NCBI GenBank assembly: GCA_003597935.1
Contig: QZJT01000004.1
Span: forward strand, 1-56,493
Source: Phycisphaerales bacterium
GTDB lineage: Bacteria > Planctomycetota > Phycisphaerae > UBA1845
Reading direction: 5' to 3'
DNA length: 56,493 nucleotides
The first letter of the stretch is position 1, and every line of letters begins with the position of its first letter. A model generated the notes under the pieces. The model ran no database searches and was not told where the DNA came from. It saw only the letters and a list, made by a program, of their open reading frames with translations. A program made the translations under genes and the position numbers. Positions 52,086-56,493 of this stretch are shown here, piece after piece.

Positions 52086-53441
52086 ATGAACGTAACCTGC
52101 CGAGTTCGAGCGCCTCGCCTTCCGTCGTCGTGCGTATTGCAACGGGGGACGAATCCGGGCCGGGACCACGACGTCAACCTGGCGCCGTCGTGCGTAACGC
52201 GACGGGGCCGCGTCCTGACGTTTGCGCTGACGGCCGCCGTGGCCGTCACATGCGCACCCACGGCTTACGCCCAGGCGCGGCTTCAATCCTACCCGACCCG
52301 GTACTACGTCATCCGCACCGACCTCGACCTGGACGCCGTGCGCGAGGCGACGGTGCGGATCACCGCCATGGCGGAGGAATACCACGCCCGCACGCGCGGC
52401 TTCGCCGGCAGCGTCACGGACCGGCTGGAGTTCTACATTTTCCGCCACCCGGCAGACTACTACGCCAACGGCGGGCCGCAGGGCTCCGCCGGCGTGTTCG
52501 TGGGCGACAGGCTCCTGGCGATCGGCGGCGACCGGGTCAGCCCCGAAACGTGGCACATCGTGCAGCACGAGGGGTTCCATCAGTTCGCCCATCACGTCAT
52601 TGGCGGGGACATCCCCACCTGGGTCGACGAGGGGCTGGCCGAGTACTTCGGCGAGAGCCTGTTCACCGGCGACGGGTACGTCAGCGGCGTGATCTCACAG
52701 AACCGGCTCCAGCGGGTCAGATACCTGATCCAGAACAAACAGTTCAAGACCATCGCCCAACTGATGACGATCGACCGGATCACGTGGAACCAGCAGTTGT
52801 CGGGCGCCAACTACGATCAAGCCTGGTCGATGGTGCAGTTTCTGGCCCACGGTGAGGGCGGCAGGTATCAGAAGGCGTTCTCCGGCTTCATCTCAGACGT
52901 GGCGAAGTGGAGCCGCTGGCAGGACGCCTGGAAGAAGCACTTCGGCGCTGACGCCGGCGCGTTCGAGTCCGCCTGGCGCGACTATTGGACGTCCGTTCCC
53001 GACAACCCCACTGCCGACCTCTACGTGGAGGCCGTGGTGCGGACGCTGACGGGCTATCTGGGGCGAGCGGCCGCCCGCAAGCAGACGTTCGAGACGGCCG
53101 AGGCGTTCTTCGACGCCGCCCGGGGGGGGCGGCTCGAGCGGCACGCCGAAGACTGGCTGCCGGCGGATCTGCTGACCGATGCGTTGGGCCCAGCGCCGCA
53201 GTTGGGCCGATGGTTGATCGAGGACGCGTCCGCGACCCGTGGTAAACTGGTGCTCACGCTGCCGGGCGACCGGCGGGTCGTCGGCGTCTACACGGTCCGC
53301 AACGGCCGCATCGGCGACGTGACCATCGAGGACGCATCGAAGCCGGGCGCGAGCGCTCCCCAGCGCACCGCCCGCCCGGGAACGCAGCCGATCGAGCGCG
53401 GCCGCCCGCGCCCGACCAAGCCACCGGTGAAACGCCCGTAA
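52086..53441 (+). CDS. DUF1570-type secreted zinc metallopeptidase-like protein
   Basis: The 451-residue protein has a long basic leader and a signal peptide (VLTFALTAAVAVTCAPTAYA, ending about residue 62). A peptidase-MA-like domain follows, with QHEGFHQFAHHVIGGDIPTW: H161-E-x-x-H165 and the downstream VDEGLAEYFGE supply the HExxH...E zinc site. YYVIRTDLDLDAVREATVRI and LEFYIFRHPADYYANGG are typical DUF1570 blocks. The C-terminal ~60 residues are Pro/Arg-rich and low complexity. DUF1570 proteins are numerous in planctomycetes. Substrate unknown; it is probably exported. Confidence 0.82.
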   Translation: MNVTCRVRAPRLPSSCVLQRGTNPGRDHDVNLAPSCVTRRGRVLTFALTAAVAVTCAPTAYAQARLQSYPTRYYVIRTDLDLDAVREATVRITAMAEEYHARTRGFAGSVTDRLEFYIFRHPADYYANGGPQGSAGVFVGDRLLAIGGDRVSPETWHIVQHEGFHQFAHHVIGGDIPTWVDEGLAEYFGESLFTGDGYVSGVISQNRLQRVRYLIQNKQFKTIAQLMTIDRITWNQQLSGANYDQAWSMVQFLAHGEGGRYQKAFSGFISDVAKWSRWQDAWKKHFGADAGAFESAWRDYWTSVPDNPTADLYVEAVVRTLTGYLGRAAARKQTFETAEAFFDAARGGRLERHAEDWLPADLLTDALGPAPQLGRWLIEDASATRGKLVLTLPGDRRVVGVYTVRNGRIGDVTIEDASKPGASAPQRTARPGTQPIERGRPRPTKPPVKRP

Positions 53442-53564
53442 CGCGCCGCGGTAGATGGGTCTGGCCGGATTGCCTTGGTTGCGGGCACCCGCTTCGCTAC
53501 AATGGCCGCTCAGTGGGAATCTTCCCGGGCCGCCCACCATGGGCCAAGGGGTCGGAGCAAGAAC

Positions 53565-55271
53565 ATGAAGTGCCGGTATTGCCGTTGCGGTGCGGTTTGC
53601 GCGTTTGTGGGGACCTGCGCCCTCGTGCTCGCCCTGCCCGTCAGCGTGCGGGCCGAGCAGGCCAGGCTGAAGGTGCTCGGCGTGGACCCGGAGCCGATGT
53701 CGGTGGGGGCGTCCATCGAGACGCGTATCCGCGTTTATTTCGACAGGCCGGTGGATCGTGACACGTTCGTCGCCCGGCGGACGTTCTGGGCGTTCGGGCG
53801 CTGGAGCGGGCCGGTGGACGGTACGTTTCACTTCTCTCAGGATGGCCGGACCGCCACGCTCATCCCGGACCGGCCGCTCAGCGGCGGCGAGCAGGTTATG
53901 GTCGTCGTCTCGCACGACGTGGCGGGCGCGGAAGGCGAGACGCTGCGCGACGGGGGGTACTCCTGGCAGTTCTGGACGCACGCCCGCCGCGCCGACATGG
54001 CCTGGACCGAAGTGGACCGGCTGGTCGTCCGCACCAACCAGAACCAGCGCACCCAGGCCTACGGTGGCTTCGCCACCGACCTTAACCGTGACGGGTTTCT
54101 CGACGTCAGCATCGTCAACGAGATCACCGCCGACGTACGCGTGTTCCTCAACCACGCGGACCGCGGCGGCACGTTCGGCGAGTTCTTGCGTCCGACCAAC
54201 CCGGTCCGCCAGCGCGCCAGCCCCTCCGAGCCGACCGATTTTAACGCGGACGGCCTGGCCGACGCCTGCGTGGTCAACATCGACGACAACTCAGTGTCGG
54301 TGCTGATCGGCCGCGGCGACGGGACGTTTCAGCCGCAGAAGCTGATCACCGTCGGCAGCATCCCGCGCGGCGTGGCCGTGCTCGACGCGGACGGCGACGG
54401 CGACACCGACATCATCAACACCAACTCGGGGGGGGCGGGGAACCTCACGCTCCTGCTCAACGACGGCGCCGGCAACTTCGCCGCGCCGATCCCCATCGAG
54501 GGCGGCGGCACGGGCGAGTTCGCCCTGGCGGCCGGCGACATGAACAACGACGGTCTGCTGGACGTGGTCGCAGGCTCGCAGACGTCCCAGCAGATCACCG
54601 TCGTGCTGGCGGATGGCGAGGGCGGGTTTATCGCCCAGACGCCGCAGACGGCTGACGGGGCGGTGTGGCAGGTGATGATCACCGACGTCAACGGCGACGG
54701 CAACGAGGACGTCGCGGCCGTCAACGGCCGATCGAACCGGGCGGCGATCCTGATGGGCGACGGAAGAGGGAACCTCGCCCCGCCCCGGCGCTACCCGACC
54801 GACCCGTTCGCGCTGGCCACCGACGTGGGCGATCTGGACGGCGACGACGACATGGACTGGGTCACGTCGAGCTATTCCGGCGACTGGTACATTTACATCA
54901 ACGACGGTGCCGGCAATTTCACCTTCCGCGAGTCGATCCCGTCGCCGCAGGCGGCCTCCTGCGCGTTGCCGATGGACATCGACAACGACGGCGACCTGGA
55001 CCTGGGCCTGATCGACGAGGTCGCGGACCTGGTGCTCATCATGAGAAACGGCGACACCGCCAACGTCCTCGGCGACGGCGACGGCAACTGCCGGATCAAT
55101 CTCGCGGACCTTGACGGGATGGCCGACTGCTTCACAGGCCCTGCCGAATGCGCCGACCCCGAGTGCGCCGTCTTCGACTTCGACGACGATTGCCACGTCG
55201 ATCTGCGCGACGTCGACTACTTTCAGCGCAGGTACACGGGGGAGGAAAGCGTGCCGCATTGTGAGCCGTGA
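53565..55271 (+). CDS. Secreted Big_5 plus VCBS/FG-GAP repeat protein with dockerin-like C-terminus
   Basis: The 568-residue protein has a signal peptide (VCAFVGTCALVLALPVSVRA, about residues 11-30) and an Ig-like Big_5 domain (VLGVDPEPMSVGASIETRIR, with SWQFWTHAR near its end). About seven FG-GAP/VCBS repeats follow, with Asp-rich calcium loops such as DLNRDGFLDVSIVN, DADGDGDTDIINTN, DMNNDGLLDVVAG and DIDNDGDLDLGLID, forming a beta-propeller. Two dockerin-like segments end it (LGDGDGNCRINLADLDGM and FDFDDDCHVDLRDVDYFQRR then YTG). It is likely extracellular and calcium-bound. ATG 53565 follows CGGAG. Confidence 0.85.
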   Translation: MKCRYCRCGAVCAFVGTCALVLALPVSVRAEQARLKVLGVDPEPMSVGASIETRIRVYFDRPVDRDTFVARRTFWAFGRWSGPVDGTFHFSQDGRTATLIPDRPLSGGEQVMVVVSHDVAGAEGETLRDGGYSWQFWTHARRADMAWTEVDRLVVRTNQNQRTQAYGGFATDLNRDGFLDVSIVNEITADVRVFLNHADRGGTFGEFLRPTNPVRQRASPSEPTDFNADGLADACVVNIDDNSVSVLIGRGDGTFQPQKLITVGSIPRGVAVLDADGDGDTDIINTNSGGAGNLTLLLNDGAGNFAAPIPIEGGGTGEFALAAGDMNNDGLLDVVAGSQTSQQITVVLADGEGGFIAQTPQTADGAVWQVMITDVNGDGNEDVAAVNGRSNRAAILMGDGRGNLAPPRRYPTDPFALATDVGDLDGDDDMDWVTSSYSGDWYIYINDGAGNFTFRESIPSPQAASCALPMDIDNDGDLDLGLIDEVADLVLIMRNGDTANVLGDGDGNCRINLADLDGMADCFTGPAECADPECAVFDFDDDCHVDLRDVDYFQRRYTGEESVPHCEP

Positions 55272-55631
55272 TGGGAAGAAGGGAGTGAGGGAGTCAGGGA
55301 GTGAGGGAGTCAGACAAGAGACAAGGGCGGTTCGTCGCTCCGGTCCTGGAACCGGCCGCGTGTGGCACGGGCATCTTGCCTGGTGTCTTCAATCCAGGCC
55401 GGGCTTCGGCCCGCCAGCACTCCCGGACCGTGCCGTGCGGGAGCAACACCGCCGCGCCGGCCCGATCTCTGAGTCGCAGGAGACCGAGACCGTCAACCGG
55501 GGCCGGGTGCCCTTCACGCTCGTTGCGAAGAAGCCTAGGTCGAAGGGCGAGCGGTCCAGCTTCGTTGCTACACCTGTTGATCTGTAGCCGGCAAATGACA
55601 GCGATGTTCCAACTTCGAGGCAGGCATAGCG
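55272..55631. other. Intergenic region with tandem GGGAGTGA repeats and palindromes
   Basis: Two copies of GGGAGTGAGGGAGTCA lie in tandem at about 55280-55311, right after the VCBS gene. Further GC-rich palindromic sequence (GGCACGGGCATCTTGCC; CCGGGCTTCGGCCCG) follows at about 55365-55415. The last ~100 bases become AT-richer toward the GHKL gene. Confidence 0.55.
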
Positions 55632-56408
55632 ATGGAATTTGACTTGGAAGGCTTCATTCGGGGGAGCATATCGCTCGCGCCGACACCACCGCGCAAATGT
55701 CTCCTTCCGCTCTACGAGGCCGTGAGTAACTCGATCCACGGCATCCAGGAAGCGCAAACGCTCGACCGTCAAGTCAAGGGCGAAATAGAGATCACCATCC
55801 GCCGCGATGCCCGGCAGGACGTACTGCGCGCCGGCGACCACAAGGTCGACCTATGCCCGGTCGACGGATTCGACATTCGCGATAACGGCATCGGCTTCAA
55901 CACGCCGCACTTTGATTCGTTCAATACCGCATTCAGTCAACTAAAGCGGCATCTTGGCGCAAAGGGCAGGGGGCGCTTCATGTGGCTCAAGGTATTTGCG
56001 CGGGCGAGTGTGGAGAGCATACTCGAGGAACACGGCAAGCTGCTTCAGCGTGGATTCGCCTTCACGATAGAACGCAGTTCCGAAGGGGGACAGACGCCGG
56101 CGACGACCCCCGACGGCGCGAAACGCATGACGCTCATCAAGCTCGAGCGGATGAGGAAGCCATTCAAGGATCACTGTCCGAAACACCCAGAGGCGATCGC
56201 AGGGCACCTTGTGCGTCGCTTCGTCGAGTTTCTCGCTTTGCCGGGATCACCTACGATGACTCTCATTGATCCAGGCACGACGTCGATCAACCTAAACGAT
56301 TGGTTCAAGAACCTTAACGTCAAAGCCACGCAGACGGCGTTCAAGGTGAATGAAAAGGACTTTTCTATCAAGCACATGCTCCTTACTACTCCGGCAATAA
56401 ATAACTGA
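55632..56408 (+). CDS. GHKL-type ATPase domain protein at the right edge
   Basis: The 258-residue frame contains a GHKL (Hsp90/MutL/histidine-kinase) ATP-binding fold: N-box LYEAVSNSIHGIQEA, G1-box FDIRDNGIGFN, and G2-box GAKGRGRFMWLKVFA. LPGSPTMTLID and FSIKHMLLTTPAINN end the frame. Related bacterial ATP-binding proteins that I recall are longer and continue beyond the latter block, so the TGA at 56406-56408 may truncate the gene. Codon usage is less GC-biased than in neighbouring genes, which suggests transfer. GHKL proteins of this kind occur in anti-phage and restriction islands; that role is only a guess without the rest of the locus. Confidence 0.7.
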   Translation: MEFDLEGFIRGSISLAPTPPRKCLLPLYEAVSNSIHGIQEAQTLDRQVKGEIEITIRRDARQDVLRAGDHKVDLCPVDGFDIRDNGIGFNTPHFDSFNTAFSQLKRHLGAKGRGRFMWLKVFARASVESILEEHGKLLQRGFAFTIERSSEGGQTPATTPDGAKRMTLIKLERMRKPFKDHCPKHPEAIAGHLVRRFVEFLALPGSPTMTLIDPGTTSINLNDWFKNLNVKATQTAFKVNEKDFSIKHMLLTTPAINN

Positions 56409-56412
56409 ACAC

Positions 56413-56493
56413 ATGAGTCGAGATCTGCCGATAATGGAGTCATGGAAAGCAAACAAGATGCTCGCAGGCTCAATGTGCTCGGAAAAGAAGATC
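56413..56493 (+). CDS. Possible start of a further gene (runs off the right edge)
   Basis: Five bases after the GHKL stop, ATG 56413 opens a frame of 27 codons that stays open to the window end (MSRDLPIMESWKANKMLAGS then MCSEKKI). It could be the next gene of an operon or the continuation of the GHKL protein after a frameshift. Nothing further can be judged. Confidence 0.25.
   Translation, partial: MSRDLPIMESWKANKMLAGSMCSEKKI

Overview
The window is GC-rich bacterial chromosome with the marks of a planctomycete, probably Phycisphaerae-like. These are secreted proteins ending in short aspartate-rich dockerin-like segments (FDxDxDxDVDLxD...FQxxYTG), CxxCGYNLRGL zinc-ribbon membrane proteins, a DUF1570 protein, a large beta-helix protein, and many GC-rich palindromic repeats. 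Taxonomy is inferred from these features only.

Layout. 1-900: the 3' part of an IS66-type transposase gene, running off the left edge and fused at about 637 to the 3' end of a secreted-protein gene. 1139-2266: a GT4 glycosyltransferase. 2584-19289: a division and cell-wall (dcw) cluster in the order mraZ, rsmH, LysM protein, ftsL-like, ftsI, murE, murF, mraY, ftsW, murG, murC, murB, ddl, ftsQ-like. It is nearly canonical, but murD is missing between mraY and ftsW, and ftsA and ftsZ are absent from the 3' end. 19478-24456: a promoter followed by the prkA - DUF444 (yeaH) - spoVR triad. 24475-25195: a decayed RHS-repeat gene. 25262-26791: comM, followed directly by an element with perfect 25-bp inverted repeats.

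26926-48384 is a mosaic of housekeeping and accessory genes. It holds a dockerin-type secreted protein, a beta-helix protein, galactokinase, a BtuF-like binding protein, a truncated Fic gene next to a RhuM gene, aminopeptidase T, a LolD-like ATPase, a branched-chain aminotransferase, an antitoxin with a frameshifted toxin, a TlpA-like lipoprotein, a DUF962 protein, a cytochrome c'-like lipoprotein, a frameshifted multi-pass membrane protein, a secreted protein, and a heavy-metal P-type ATPase.

48796-56493 holds an IS1595 fragment, DUF1697, an AHSA1-like gene, two divergently transcribed arsR genes (the second with a VOC protein) that have palindromic operators inside their promoters, a DUF1570 protein, a VCBS-repeat protein, and a GHKL ATPase at the right edge in less GC-biased DNA.

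The most distinctive signal is a set of GC-rich palindromic repeat families scattered through the window. They sit between genes but also inside them: four in-frame 30-bp units in murF, a spacer-like insertion in galK, the 5' end of ftsI, the break point of the Fic gene, and the RHS remnant. Other points of note are the ATCGGTAGTTC motif cluster upstream of fic, a C-terminal domain shared by two secreted proteins, the incomplete dcw cluster joined to the PrkA operon, and the RAYT/MITE-like element abutting comM.
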